A DNA stretch of 64,000 nt from QYOJ01 sp964449285. GTDB taxonomy: Bacteria; Bacteroidota; Bacteroidia; Bacteroidales; FEN-979. The notes under the pieces were generated by a model, which ran no database searches, was not told where the DNA came from, and saw only the letters and a list, made by a program, of their open reading frames with translations. How positions within the stretch are numbered: the first letter of the stretch is position 1; every line of letters begins with the position of its first letter. The stretch covers positions 5,406 through 69,405 of the forward strand of contig CAYUZX010000007.1 of the NCBI GenBank assembly GCA_964449285.1. The letters run 5' to 3'. The translations under genes and the position numbers were made by a program. Of the stretch, positions 1 to 8,623 are shown piece by piece.

Positions 1-1
1 G

Positions 2-418
2 ATGCCAGTAAGAGGGGCAGAAGGAATCAGAGAGGCATCTCTGGTTATTGAAGGGACTCTTCCCGAATGGAAGTTCCTGGAAGGATTTACGCTGAAGATG
101 GCAGTTGCCCAAGGTCTTGCCGATGCGAAAACACTTATGCAAACAGTTAAAGAAAATAAAACTGACTATCACTTCATTGAAATCATGGCCTGTCCTGGAG
201 GATGCCTTGGCGGAGGAGGCCAACCGATTCCTACAAATCCTGAAATACGGGAAAAACGGATCCAGGCTTTATTTGCCGAGGAGATGGCAATGGGAATACA
301 TAAAGCTCATGAAAATCCTGAACTGATTGAACTATATGATACTTTTCTTGGCAAACCGTTGAGTAGAAAAGCACATGAGCTGCTTCATACTCAATACTTT
401 TCCAGAAAAGTTTTTTGA
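2..418 (+). CDS. hydA: [FeFe] hydrogenase large subunit, 3' part only
   Basis: This is the C-terminal end of an iron-only hydrogenase that enters from beyond the left edge; the true start is outside the window. The visible 138 residues include the last H-cluster motif, IEIMACPGGCLGGGGQP (about residues 59-75), with Cys64 and Cys68 as the expected ligands of the catalytic iron-sulfur cluster. The small-subunit-like tail follows, with IREKRIQALF and the HENPELIELYDTFLGKPL pattern, ending close to LLHTQYF as is usual for the family. The enzyme interconverts H2 and protons with ferredoxin or NAD(P)H; the electron-input domains are not visible, so the subtype cannot be set. It is convergent with the [NiFe] hydrogenase operon, with 23 bp between the two stop codons. 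Confidence 0.92.
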   Translation: MPVRGAEGIREASLVIEGTLPEWKFLEGFTLKMAVAQGLADAKTLMQTVKENKTDYHFIEIMACPGGCLGGGGQPIPTNPEIREKRIQALFAEEMAMGIHKAHENPELIELYDTFLGKPLSRKAHELLHTQYFSRKVF

Positions 419-441
419 TCCCTTTCGAACAACTATTCAAG

Positions 442-960
442 TTAACCGATTCTGCCCATCATTGGAACAGATATGAACTCCTCCAGCATATTCTGAACCT
501 TGGAAAGAATCTCAGGATAGCGTTTCTGAATAACCGGTGAGAAGAAGTTACTGAATTCTCTGTCTTCCACAATTTCTATTGCAATGATAGTAATGGTGGA
601 AGGGACTTTCATGCCTGTCAGCCTCCCAAGTTCAAGGGCTGTCAGGAAATTGATATCATGAAGGTTCGATAAATGAAGGGTTTCCTTGAAATCATCCGGG
701 GTATAACAATAGACGGTACCAGGGTCGTTTTTCAATGTTCTTATTGCATCGATGATGAAAACAGCATCAAAATCCTCCATTATTTCCAGCAATTCAAGAC
801 CTCCAAGCGAAACACTCTGATAGGAGACATGAGTTGGAAACCGGCTTTTATCAAGGTTCTGAACCAGTTTTGGGCCAATGCCATCATCCGTAAGAATTTC
901 ATTCCCAATTCCAAGGATTAAAACAGATTCAGAGTGAATCGCTGATTTTGTCACTATCAT
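442..960 (-). CDS. [NiFe] hydrogenase maturation endopeptidase (HycI/HyaD family)
   Basis: A 172-residue nickel-dependent protease that removes the C-terminal tail of a [NiFe] hydrogenase large subunit after metal insertion. The family motif GIGNEILTDDGIGP lies at residues 17-30. Glu21, Asp71 (in FIIDAIRTL) and His101 (in SNLHDINFL) sit where E. coli HybD has its three metal ligands. It is the last gene of the hydrogenase operon, 5 bp after the preceding hdrA-like gene. Its expected substrate is the large subunit encoded at 5725-7188, which carries a 26-residue tail after its last cysteine/histidine motif. Cytoplasmic; no signal peptide. Confidence 0.9.
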   Translation of the reverse strand: MIVTKSAIHSESVLILGIGNEILTDDGIGPKLVQNLDKSRFPTHVSYQSVSLGGLELLEIMEDFDAVFIIDAIRTLKNDPGTVYCYTPDDFKETLHLSNLHDINFLTALELGRLTGMKVPSTITIIAIEIVEDREFSNFFSPVIQKRYPEILSKVQNMLEEFISVPMMGRIG

Positions 961-965
961 GTAGA

Positions 966-2696
966 TTAAGTTAATACTCCTTCAACGACAGCCATAAGCT
1001 GGTTATCTGTAAAGTGACGGCCCTTGATAGCGCCCGATGGGCAACTCGCAACGCATACCCCGCAGGCTTTACAGAGAGCGCTGATGACATGGCTCTGAAA
1101 CTTTTCCGTGTCGAACTCGATAGCGCTGTATGGGCATAGATTGTTGCAAATCCTGCAACCACAACAAATATTCTCGTTCACTTCAGAATAAACGGCATCA
1201 ACATCTATTTTCCCCTTGGATATTTTACCAAGAATCCGTGCTGCAGCAGCTCTTGCCTGGGCTACTGTATCAGGAATATCCTTTGGAGCTGCACAGGTGC
1301 CGGCTATATAAATACCATCTGTGGTAGTTGCAACAGGATCAAGTTTGGGATGGCTTTCCATAAACCAGCCATCTTTGTCCTGAGAGATGTTCACCAGCCT
1401 GGCGATTTCTGCAGAATCTTCCCGTGCTTCCATCCCTACCATTAATATTACCAGGTCGGCGGGGATTTCAATCAACTCGCCCGATAATTTTTCATTCACT
1501 TCGATCAGCATTCCGCAGTTGTCTTTCGGTCCTGCCTGACGGATTACAGGCCGGTCATTTTTTTCATACATCAGGAACAGGGTTTTGACTTCTGAAGTAT
1601 GGGTATAGAAATCCTCATGTCCTTTACCGAAAGCATGCATGTCAATGTAAACATCTGACACGTAACATTCTGGACTTGCAGATTTAATCTCATGAGTATA
1701 TTTCAGGGCAGTCATGCAGCAAACCCTTGAACAATAAGCATGAAATTCTTTACTCCGGCTCCCGACACAATGGATGATAGCTGCAAATTGGGGAACGGTT
1801 CCCTCTTTCGTTTCGATACGTCCGTTACGGATCATTTTTTCGAATTCAAATGAGGTGATTACATTGGGGAGTTTCCCATACCCGTAGTGGGTAATCCGGC
1901 TGGCATCAAACTCCTTATACCCGGTGCACACAATCACATTTCCAACCTGCCTGATAGCATTATCCTTTCCCAGTTTCATCTTGTTATTGGGAAATTGAAC
2001 GGTGGCTGTAAAATTTCCCAGATAGCCCTTGAGATCCGTTACTTTTGAACCCAGAAAGATCTCAATATTCTTGTTTGTCTTGACCCGGGTGATCCGTTCT
2101 GTCAACAGGTCGCGGGCAGAATTAAGATAAGGTGCTGTGAGATCAACACGGGCAATGTTCCCGCCGAGTTCATCCTGCTTTTCAACAAGTACAACCTGAT
2201 GCCCCGAGTCAGCCAGTTCCAGCGACGCAGTCAAACCTGCAATCCCTCCACCAATTACCAATGTTCGCGGATTCATCTCTACAAACATGTTTTCCAGGGA
2301 TTCATGGAGTTCTACACGCTTGATGGCAGCTTTGGTCAGGGCTTTCGCCTTTTCGGTAGCCAATTCCGGATCGTCATGAACCCAGCTGCATTGTTCCCTT
2401 ATGTTTGCCATTTCGAACAAATATTGGTTCAAACCAGCCGTTTGGAGAGCACGCCGGAAGGTACGTTCATGCATTCGCGGGCTGCAGGCTGCAACCACGA
2501 TCCGGTCCAGGTTATTTTCCACAATGTCCTGAACGATCATCTCCTGACCGGGATTTGAACACATATATTTGTAGGACCGGGCAAGGATAACATTCGGAAG
2601 CCCCGAAACAAAATCCCTGACCGATTCTACGTCTACGATTTTGGCTATATTGGTGCCGCACATGCAGATATAGACACCAATTCTGCAACTTTTCAT
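966..2696 (-). CDS. hdrA: HdrA-like FAD/iron-sulfur protein, C-terminal-ferredoxin type (module 2)
   Basis: A 576-residue relative of heterodisulfide reductase subunit A and QmoB. The N-terminal domain keeps the iron-sulfur motif ICMCGTNI (residues 10-17). The Rossmann motif VIGGGIAGLTASLEL starts near residue 148 for FAD. The YCSRVCCM cysteine cluster follows mid-protein. Two [4Fe-4S] motifs lie at the C-terminus: CCGCRICNNLCP (511-522) and CKACGVCVASCP near 542-553. The ferredoxin insertion seen in the partner at 3883-5685 is absent. It lies 18 bp downstream of the HdrC/E gene. It should pass electrons between the hydrogenase, a flavin and the membrane subunit. It closely resembles the product of 8624-10345, consistent with duplication of the module. 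Confidence 0.88.
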   Translation of the reverse strand: MKSCRIGVYICMCGTNIAKIVDVESVRDFVSGLPNVILARSYKYMCSNPGQEMIVQDIVENNLDRIVVAACSPRMHERTFRRALQTAGLNQYLFEMANIREQCSWVHDDPELATEKAKALTKAAIKRVELHESLENMFVEMNPRTLVIGGGIAGLTASLELADSGHQVVLVEKQDELGGNIARVDLTAPYLNSARDLLTERITRVKTNKNIEIFLGSKVTDLKGYLGNFTATVQFPNNKMKLGKDNAIRQVGNVIVCTGYKEFDASRITHYGYGKLPNVITSFEFEKMIRNGRIETKEGTVPQFAAIIHCVGSRSKEFHAYCSRVCCMTALKYTHEIKSASPECYVSDVYIDMHAFGKGHEDFYTHTSEVKTLFLMYEKNDRPVIRQAGPKDNCGMLIEVNEKLSGELIEIPADLVILMVGMEAREDSAEIARLVNISQDKDGWFMESHPKLDPVATTTDGIYIAGTCAAPKDIPDTVAQARAAAARILGKISKGKIDVDAVYSEVNENICCGCRICNNLCPYSAIEFDTEKFQSHVISALCKACGVCVASCPSGAIKGRHFTDNQLMAVVEGVLT

Positions 2697-2714
2697 GGTT
2701 CTTCTCTTTTAATT

Positions 2715-3872
2715 TCAGATTTGAGGTATTGGCATAATATTCTGAGGATGTTGTTGTAACTCATTGGCTTCGGCCCAGATTCCGGCAAAATACATGGCCA
2801 GTGGCCGGTAGAGCAAATGTGCCCATTTGCTGAATGGCATGCGAAGCAGCCAGGGGACTACACTCATCAAATGCAGAATATAAATAATATTGGCCGCTTC
2901 AAACAGTCCTGAACGATGCAGGATATGCTGGACAATACCTGTCAGCACAATGATAACGAGAAGTATGATAAAAACCCAGTCGGTGCTGTGAGATTTTTGA
3001 TACTGGATATGTTGTTTTTTAAACCGGCTGTATATAAAATAGACCGTGCCTACAATTAATCCAATGGATGCCAGATAAGCAAACACATGAATTGACCAGT
3101 TTATTCCGGGACCTTGCTGGAGAGCAGGAAGAAATACCATCACAAGAACCAGCATGGTAACGTATCCGAGCATAAGTCCAAGATGTGCAAACCATGGAAT
3201 ATGAATAGCAGAATCCTTTGGATTATCGCATTTTGCATACCGTTTCTGAGAAAAGAAATGCAAGGGGAGTAAATAAATCTGCTTAATATAAAGCCACCAC
3301 GGAGTAGTATACGGATTCCCTTTGATCATGATCAGGTACCACATCCGGAAAGCGTTTCCGATAAGAAAGAGAGCAAGGATAGAACCAATTATCAGATCAA
3401 ACTTATGTATAAAGGAACTTTCGAGAAACGCATCGGGACCGTCATAAACCAGAATATTCCCGGTAGTAAACCCATGATATAAAAGGAATGCTCCCGTAAT
3501 AAGGGCAACCATAATAACCGCCAGGATCTCCGCAGTTCTAGATCTGAAGAACAATCCTGCAATCCCAGTCAGATCATACCGGGCGATCAACCATCTTCGC
3601 AGGCTCATCATGGTTTCTCCCGGGGCGGCTTCCCGCGGACATTGTTCGGAACATTGGCCGCAATAGTAACAAAGCCATGGTTCGAGGGAAGTTTCAATCT
3701 TACGTTCAAGACCCATTTGTAACTGCCGGGTTGATTTTCGGGGAAACCTGAACATCTCATCAGAATGCACACATACTGCCGAGCAATCACCGCAATGATA
3801 GCACATATGTACATCTTCGGCCCCGTACCGAAGCAGGTCTTCAATAAGTTTGGGATTTACTCTTATTGCCAT
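2715..3872 (-). CDS. HdrC/HdrE fusion, QmoC-like membrane iron-sulfur cytochrome b subunit (module 2)
   Basis: A 385-residue protein. The N-terminal HdrC-like part has two four-cysteine motifs, C24/C27/C30/C34 and C68/C71/C74/C78 (CYYCGQCSEQCP). From about residue 112 it becomes a multi-pass membrane domain of roughly six helices, with histidines placed as in b-haem proteins of the HdrE/QmoC type. The conserved patterns are FAHLGLMLGY, SHSTDWVF, TGIVQHIL and PFSKWAHLLYRPLAMY. The likely role is to exchange electrons between the cytoplasmic HdrA-like subunits and membrane quinone. Gaps of 10 and 18 bp to its neighbours indicate one operon. Its paralogue is at 10350-11504. The haem count is inferred, not shown. 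Confidence 0.87.
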   Translation of the reverse strand: MAIRVNPKLIEDLLRYGAEDVHMCYHCGDCSAVCVHSDEMFRFPRKSTRQLQMGLERKIETSLEPWLCYYCGQCSEQCPREAAPGETMMSLRRWLIARYDLTGIAGLFFRSRTAEILAVIMVALITGAFLLYHGFTTGNILVYDGPDAFLESSFIHKFDLIIGSILALFLIGNAFRMWYLIMIKGNPYTTPWWLYIKQIYLLPLHFFSQKRYAKCDNPKDSAIHIPWFAHLGLMLGYVTMLVLVMVFLPALQQGPGINWSIHVFAYLASIGLIVGTVYFIYSRFKKQHIQYQKSHSTDWVFIILLVIIVLTGIVQHILHRSGLFEAANIIYILHLMSVVPWLLRMPFSKWAHLLYRPLAMYFAGIWAEANELQQHPQNIMPIPQI

Positions 3873-3882
3873 AAGCGCCTCC

Positions 3883-5685
3883 TTATAACGTTATGATACT
3901 TTTCGCCCTTAATTCAATCTCACTCAAAGAAACACTGCTAAGATGGCCGATACCCTTTCCGCTGGTTATGCTTCGCAACACCCCTGCAGCTACAGCAGAA
4001 CCCTGGGCTACTGTGTCGGGGATATCTTTCGGACTCTGACACATTCCCGCAACATAAATCCCGCCCTTCTCTGTATCGGTTGGATTCCCGTTGTAATCCA
4101 GTTCTGAGAACCATCCGTCTGTATCTCTGGTTATACCCAAAATGTTGCTGAGTTCCTCACTTCCAGGGGCTGGAATCAGTCCCACTGCAAGGATAACCAG
4201 ATCCACGTCGAACTCAACAACTCTATCCTGAATGATGTCTTCGCCCTTAACGACCATCTGTCCATCGTTCATTGCTACTGAAGCCGATCTTCCCCTGACT
4301 ACAAATGTTCCTTCCTGTTTTATCCTTTCTGAAAATTCCTCATATCCTTTTCCGAAAGCCCGCATATCAATATAAAATTCGTAGCAGGTGACATCGGGTA
4401 TTTTTTCTTTCACAAGGTGGGCAAACTTCAGGGAATACATACAGCAAACCCTTGAACAATAGGCATTGTACTTTTTATTACGTGATCCCACGCAGTGTAT
4501 AATTGCTACCGATTTGGGAGGTGTTCCATCCACGGAGAAGATCCATTCCTCCTCTTTGGTCCGTTTATTTATCTGTTTGGTCTTTGTAACGATCTTGCCT
4601 CCTGTAGTCCCTGAGGCATTGGTGAGACGTTCGAATTCCAGGGCAGTGACTACATTGGGGTAAACACCATAACCGTATTGTGGAATCTTACTGACATCAA
4701 GAACATCATACCCTGTGGCAAGAATAATATTCCCCACTTCAATCTCTATGACCTCATCCGATGCATTAAGATCGATGCACTCCTTAGGGCATTTCTTAAC
4801 ACATACACCGCATTTCTTTCCTTCCGACTGGATGTAGGTGCAGTTCTTTTCATCTACCAGAAAAGCATTTGGAACAGCCTGAGGGAATGGAATATAGATG
4901 GCTTTGCGTTTCGAAATATTTGCGTCAAACTCACTATCCACCCATACAGGGCATACATCGGAGCAGATACTGCAGGCGACACATGATTTTATATCGACCC
5001 TGCGGGCATGTTGAAGGATTTTCACCTGGTAGGCGCCAGGGTTCCCGCTTACTCCAATAACCTCTGAATAGGTCATTAACCGGATCATATCATGCTGTCC
5101 AACGGAAACCATTTTCGGGGTCAGAATGCAGGCAGAACAGTCCAATGTCGGGAATGTCTTATCAAACATCGCCATATGGCCCCCGATTGTTCCGGTCTTT
5201 TCTATCAGGTACACTTCTTTGTCCGCATCTGCAACTTCCAGCGCTGCCTGGATACCTGCAATTCCTCCTCCAATGATAAGGGTCGTGTGATTGACCGGAT
5301 TTTGGGCCGGAATTGCCGCCAAAGAGAAGGGAACGGCATATGTAGCGCAGGCAACAATTGCTTTTGCCCGCTCCAATGCCATATCGCCGGTAGCGCCATG
5401 TTCGTTAAACGAAGCCAGATAGACCTCTTTTGGATTATGCCCTGCCAGCACCATTGCTTTGGTGAAAACAGGTTTAAAGTAGCCAGGCGTATCTCCGGCA
5501 ATTACGATCCGGTCAAGATTATCCTGTTTAATCCTGCCAGAGAGCACGTCGGAAACCAGGCGCGGATTAACGCCCAGAATCTGCACGGTCACAACGTCAG
5601 GAAGGTTTGCGCTGTATTTTGCCACTGATTCAATACTGAATTTCTTCGTCTCATCAAGCTGGCAGAAAAAAACACCAATTCTCAT
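3883..5685 (-). CDS. hdrA: HdrA-like FAD/iron-sulfur protein, internal-ferredoxin type (module 2)
   Basis: A 600-residue HdrA/QmoA-like flavoprotein. The Rossmann motif LIIGGGIAGIQAALEV is at about 136-151, and the HdrA signature TFPTLDCSACILTPKMV is at 177-193. A ferredoxin insertion carries two cluster motifs: CVACSICSDVCP (235-246), then a second one with the core CGVCVKKCP near residue 300. The YCSRVCCM motif lies near 410. The N-terminal cluster motif is degenerate (FFCQLDE in place of CxCG), and there is no C-terminal ferredoxin. It is therefore complementary to the paralogue at 966-2696. First gene of the second module, 39 bp after the hydrogenase large-subunit gene. Confidence 0.88.
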   Translation of the reverse strand: MRIGVFFCQLDETKKFSIESVAKYSANLPDVVTVQILGVNPRLVSDVLSGRIKQDNLDRIVIAGDTPGYFKPVFTKAMVLAGHNPKEVYLASFNEHGATGDMALERAKAIVACATYAVPFSLAAIPAQNPVNHTTLIIGGGIAGIQAALEVADADKEVYLIEKTGTIGGHMAMFDKTFPTLDCSACILTPKMVSVGQHDMIRLMTYSEVIGVSGNPGAYQVKILQHARRVDIKSCVACSICSDVCPVWVDSEFDANISKRKAIYIPFPQAVPNAFLVDEKNCTYIQSEGKKCGVCVKKCPKECIDLNASDEVIEIEVGNIILATGYDVLDVSKIPQYGYGVYPNVVTALEFERLTNASGTTGGKIVTKTKQINKRTKEEEWIFSVDGTPPKSVAIIHCVGSRNKKYNAYCSRVCCMYSLKFAHLVKEKIPDVTCYEFYIDMRAFGKGYEEFSERIKQEGTFVVRGRSASVAMNDGQMVVKGEDIIQDRVVEFDVDLVILAVGLIPAPGSEELSNILGITRDTDGWFSELDYNGNPTDTEKGGIYVAGMCQSPKDIPDTVAQGSAVAAGVLRSITSGKGIGHLSSVSLSEIELRAKSIITL

Positions 5686-5724
5686 ATGACTGAAATTTAA
5701 AGATCAAGAATAACAGTAGATTGT

Positions 5725-7188
5725 CTACTCTCTCTTAGTAGACTGCAAAATATTCCCTTCCTCATCCCTGACATTCAGTATCATTCTCATTTGGCCGGGA
5801 AGCGAATGCGTGGCGCAAGAAAAACAAGGATCGTATGCACGGAAGGCCATTTCGATCATATTCAAGGTCCCTTCATTGACCTCTACCCCTTTTTTGATCA
5901 GCCCCTGTGCGGCTTTTTTTATTGACATGCAAATCGCAGCATTATTGTTTGTGGTGCCAACGATCAGGTTAACTTTTTTGACCATCCCTTTGTCATCTGT
6001 CCAGTAATGATGTGTAAGGGTTCCCCGTTGAGCTTCAACCACGCCAACACCCTCGCCAACAATTTTTTCAAGGGGTGTGCGCAAATCTTTTCCAATAATA
6101 TCGGGGTCTTTAGCTAGTTCAAGGCAATGCTCAGCAGAATAGATTAACTCAACTAACCTGGCCCAATGCATTGCCAGAGTCGCATGAACAGGCTTCCCTC
6201 CAAGGGTTTCGTACATAAATTCATATTCCTTCTGGGCAATGGGCGTAGCCATACCATCTGCTGCATTCAACCTTGATAAGGGTGTTGCTTGATAAACAGA
6301 TGAATCCTGTCCGTCAATAAAACCCTTCCAACCAATCTTTTTCAGATACGGAAATTTTAAATAGCTCCATGGCTCAACCCGTTCCTCAACATAATCAATA
6401 TATTCACCTGCACTGTATTTGTACAATTCGTTCCCTTTCGTATCTACAACACGCACTTTGCCATCGTAAAAATTCACTAAATTGTTGTTATCTACGAGTC
6501 CCATTGAATGAAGGACAAGCGAATAGGGGCCGTTGAGGATCAAATCCACATAGTCCTTATTTCCAAGGACAACATCCTTGAACAACTGAATGGAAAATTT
6601 AGAGAATTCAACAAAACCTTCTGCTTTCTTTACGATATCATCCCGTTGTTCAGGTGTAATTCCTTTTTTAACGCCACCGGGAATGTTCATGACTACATGG
6701 GTCTGATGACCTCCGATCAGAGCCTGAATTTCCTGGGCAATCCGACGTTGTTTGATCACTTCGGTGCCAATCTCCAATCCTACTTTGGCGATCACGCCCA
6801 GGATATTCCGTTCGGCCGGGTCTGCCGTTGGCCCTACTACAAAATCAGGGGCTGCGAGGGCATAAAAATGTGCGATATGACTGTGAACGAAATGAGCCAT
6901 ATAAAACAGTTCCCTGATTTTTTTTGCGGTTGCCGTAGGTTCGACTCCGAACACAGCATCAACAGCTTTGCCCGATGCCATATGGTGACAACCGGGACAA
7001 ACTCCGCAAATCTTTGTCACAATAGAGGGAAGCTCCTCAACAGGCCGGCCTTCGCAAAATTTTTCAAATCCACGCAGTTCCGGAACCTGAAAGTATGCAT
7101 TTTCGACCTCTCCGTCCTGATTCAGGAAAATATCGATTTTTCCGTGTCCTTCAAGACGGGTAATCGGATCAATGGTGATGGTTCTCAT
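5725..7188 (-). CDS. mvhA: [NiFe] hydrogenase large subunit, MvhA-type (group 3)
   Basis: A 487-residue catalytic subunit holding the NiFe(CN)2CO centre. Both cysteine pairs that bind nickel are present: L1 ICGVCPGCHH (Cys61, Cys64) and L2 DPCFSCATH (Cys455, Cys458). A 26-residue tail follows His461, as expected for a precursor cut by the protease encoded at 442-960. The L1 loop carries an additional cysteine, Cys67. The N-terminal RTITIDPITRLEGHGKI is typical. The start codon overlaps the small-subunit stop by 4 bp (ATGA), so the two are translationally coupled. No signal for export is seen, so it should be cytoplasmic. Confidence 0.95.
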   Translation of the reverse strand: MRTITIDPITRLEGHGKIDIFLNQDGEVENAYFQVPELRGFEKFCEGRPVEELPSIVTKICGVCPGCHHMASGKAVDAVFGVEPTATAKKIRELFYMAHFVHSHIAHFYALAAPDFVVGPTADPAERNILGVIAKVGLEIGTEVIKQRRIAQEIQALIGGHQTHVVMNIPGGVKKGITPEQRDDIVKKAEGFVEFSKFSIQLFKDVVLGNKDYVDLILNGPYSLVLHSMGLVDNNNLVNFYDGKVRVVDTKGNELYKYSAGEYIDYVEERVEPWSYLKFPYLKKIGWKGFIDGQDSSVYQATPLSRLNAADGMATPIAQKEYEFMYETLGGKPVHATLAMHWARLVELIYSAEHCLELAKDPDIIGKDLRTPLEKIVGEGVGVVEAQRGTLTHHYWTDDKGMVKKVNLIVGTTNNNAAICMSIKKAAQGLIKKGVEVNEGTLNMIEMAFRAYDPCFSCATHSLPGQMRMILNVRDEEGNILQSTKRE

Positions 7189-8171
7189 TGTACTTTCCTC
7201 CCTAAAATTGAGCCGGGTAAACTAAAACGGTAGAAAAGTCCGGCAGGGTCAACAATCGTTTCAATTATTTCATCTATTTCTTCAGGTTTGTCAGCATTGA
7301 TCATCGTACCAATCGCCGACATCATTTTTGCACCCGGATCTGATGCTCCGGGAGGAGGGCCATAACAGCCCCTGCATGGAGAATTGCCCTCCACACACCT
7401 TACACCACACCCACCCCGGGTAGCAGGCCCCATACATATGACCCCCTGCTCAAGGAAACATGTTTCCTTATCATCCTGGATCTCCCAGGGGCGGTAGAAT
7501 CTGTCAATCGTTTTATTTTCCGATTTTGTTCGTTTGCATTCGTCGCAATTGGTTTTGTCGTTGGCCCCCACAACAGACCCAGGAGGAGGAAGCTGGGCCC
7601 CTGATACGATAGCAGTAAAAACTTCGATCAATCGTTCACTTTGAGGAGGACATCCGGGAATGTAGTAATCCACATCCACCACCTTATTAAGGGGTAGGAC
7701 ATCATTAAAAAATTCCGGAAGTTTTAACGTGCCTTCTTTAACGGGGTATTCCGTAACCGGAAATATTCGCTCGGGATTTTTTGTGGATTCGGTTTCCACG
7801 TAAGCACGTTCGAATACCTCTGATTTCCCGGAAAAATTTGCCAGTCCAGGGATTCCACCCATGTATGCACAAGAACCATAAGCTACAAGGATCTTGGTTT
7901 TTTTACGCAGAAGCTCAGCTATGTGTTTATTTTCACTATTTCTGACAGCGCCATTGAAGAGCGTTAGATCGATCGATTGATCAGGCATTGCTTCAACATC
8001 TTTGTATTTAATATCCAGGGCAATCGGCCAGAATACCGGATCTGCGGCGGCAACAATATCAAGCAGCTTCTCATGTGTGTCAAGCACTGATACGCAACAC
8101 CCGCCACATGCGGATCCCCAGTAAACAGCCAGTTTCAGTTTGGGTTTGGGATTAGTTTGTTCTGCTGACAT
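7185..8171 (-). CDS. mvhG: [NiFe] hydrogenase small subunit, MvhG-type
   Basis: A 328-residue iron-sulfur subunit that carries electrons away from the NiFe site. The proximal-cluster motif SACGGCC is at 20-26, followed by GSCAYMGGIPG and PGCPPQSERLIEVF. A cysteine-rich C-terminal part (CDECKRTK, then CFLEQGVICMG and GGCGVRC) supplies the further [4Fe-4S] clusters. There is no twin-arginine signal, which distinguishes it from membrane-bound periplasmic uptake enzymes and fits group 3. The gene is 3 bp downstream of mvhD and overlaps mvhA by 4 bp. Confidence 0.94.
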   Translation of the reverse strand: MSAEQTNPKPKLKLAVYWGSACGGCCVSVLDTHEKLLDIVAAADPVFWPIALDIKYKDVEAMPDQSIDLTLFNGAVRNSENKHIAELLRKKTKILVAYGSCAYMGGIPGLANFSGKSEVFERAYVETESTKNPERIFPVTEYPVKEGTLKLPEFFNDVLPLNKVVDVDYYIPGCPPQSERLIEVFTAIVSGAQLPPPGSVVGANDKTNCDECKRTKSENKTIDRFYRPWEIQDDKETCFLEQGVICMGPATRGGCGVRCVEGNSPCRGCYGPPPGASDPGAKMMSAIGTMINADKPEEIDEIIETIVDPAGLFYRFSLPGSILGRKVQ

Positions 8172-8174
8172 GAT

Positions 8175-8609
8175 TTATACGTTTAAATGTTCCACTTCCA
8201 ATGAACTTTTTACTTTACTCGGACCCATCGATAACAGGGTTTTTGTCATATCATTCACCAGTTCGGCGAACTGCTTGCCTTCACTTGCGCTGATCCACTC
8301 CAGCCGTAGGCGGTCTTTTTCAATACCCATTTGCTGGGTGAATTTCTGAAGCAGTTTAAAACGCCTGAGGCATTTGTAATTTCCTTCCTGGTAATGACAG
8401 TCCCCGGGATGGCATCCACATACCAGGACTCCATCCGCCCCCTGTTGAAAAGCTTTCAGGATGAAAGTTGGTTCTATTCTTCCTGAACACATGATGCGGA
8501 TGATCCGGATGTTCGGAGCATAGTGAAGTCTTGAAGTTCCTGCAAGGTCGGCACCTGTATAGGCACACCAGTTGCAAAGAAAGGCTACGATTTTTGGTCT
8601 GAAGTCCAT
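8175..8609 (-). CDS. mvhD: MvhD-like [2Fe-2S] subunit (hydrogenase-to-HdrA electron bridge)
   Basis: A 144-residue MvhD/FrhD-type iron-sulfur protein. In methanogens MvhD passes electrons from MvhAG to HdrA. Family motifs are FLCNWCAYTGADLAG (10-24; Cys12, Cys15), MCSGRIEP (Cys41), and VCGCHPGDCHY (Cys64, Cys66, Cys71), with Cys80 further on. An in-frame ATG exists 120 bp upstream, but it lies inside the preceding hdrA gene; the ATG at 8609 leaves a 14 bp gap and starts exactly where the family homology begins. Its position between hdrA and mvhG matches the expected contact order. Confidence 0.93.
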   Translation of the reverse strand: MDFRPKIVAFLCNWCAYTGADLAGTSRLHYAPNIRIIRIMCSGRIEPTFILKAFQQGADGVLVCGCHPGDCHYQEGNYKCLRRFKLLQKFTQQMGIEKDRLRLEWISASEGKQFAELVNDMTKTLLSMGPSKVKSSLEVEHLNV

Positions 8610-8623
8610 AGTTAACTTACTTT

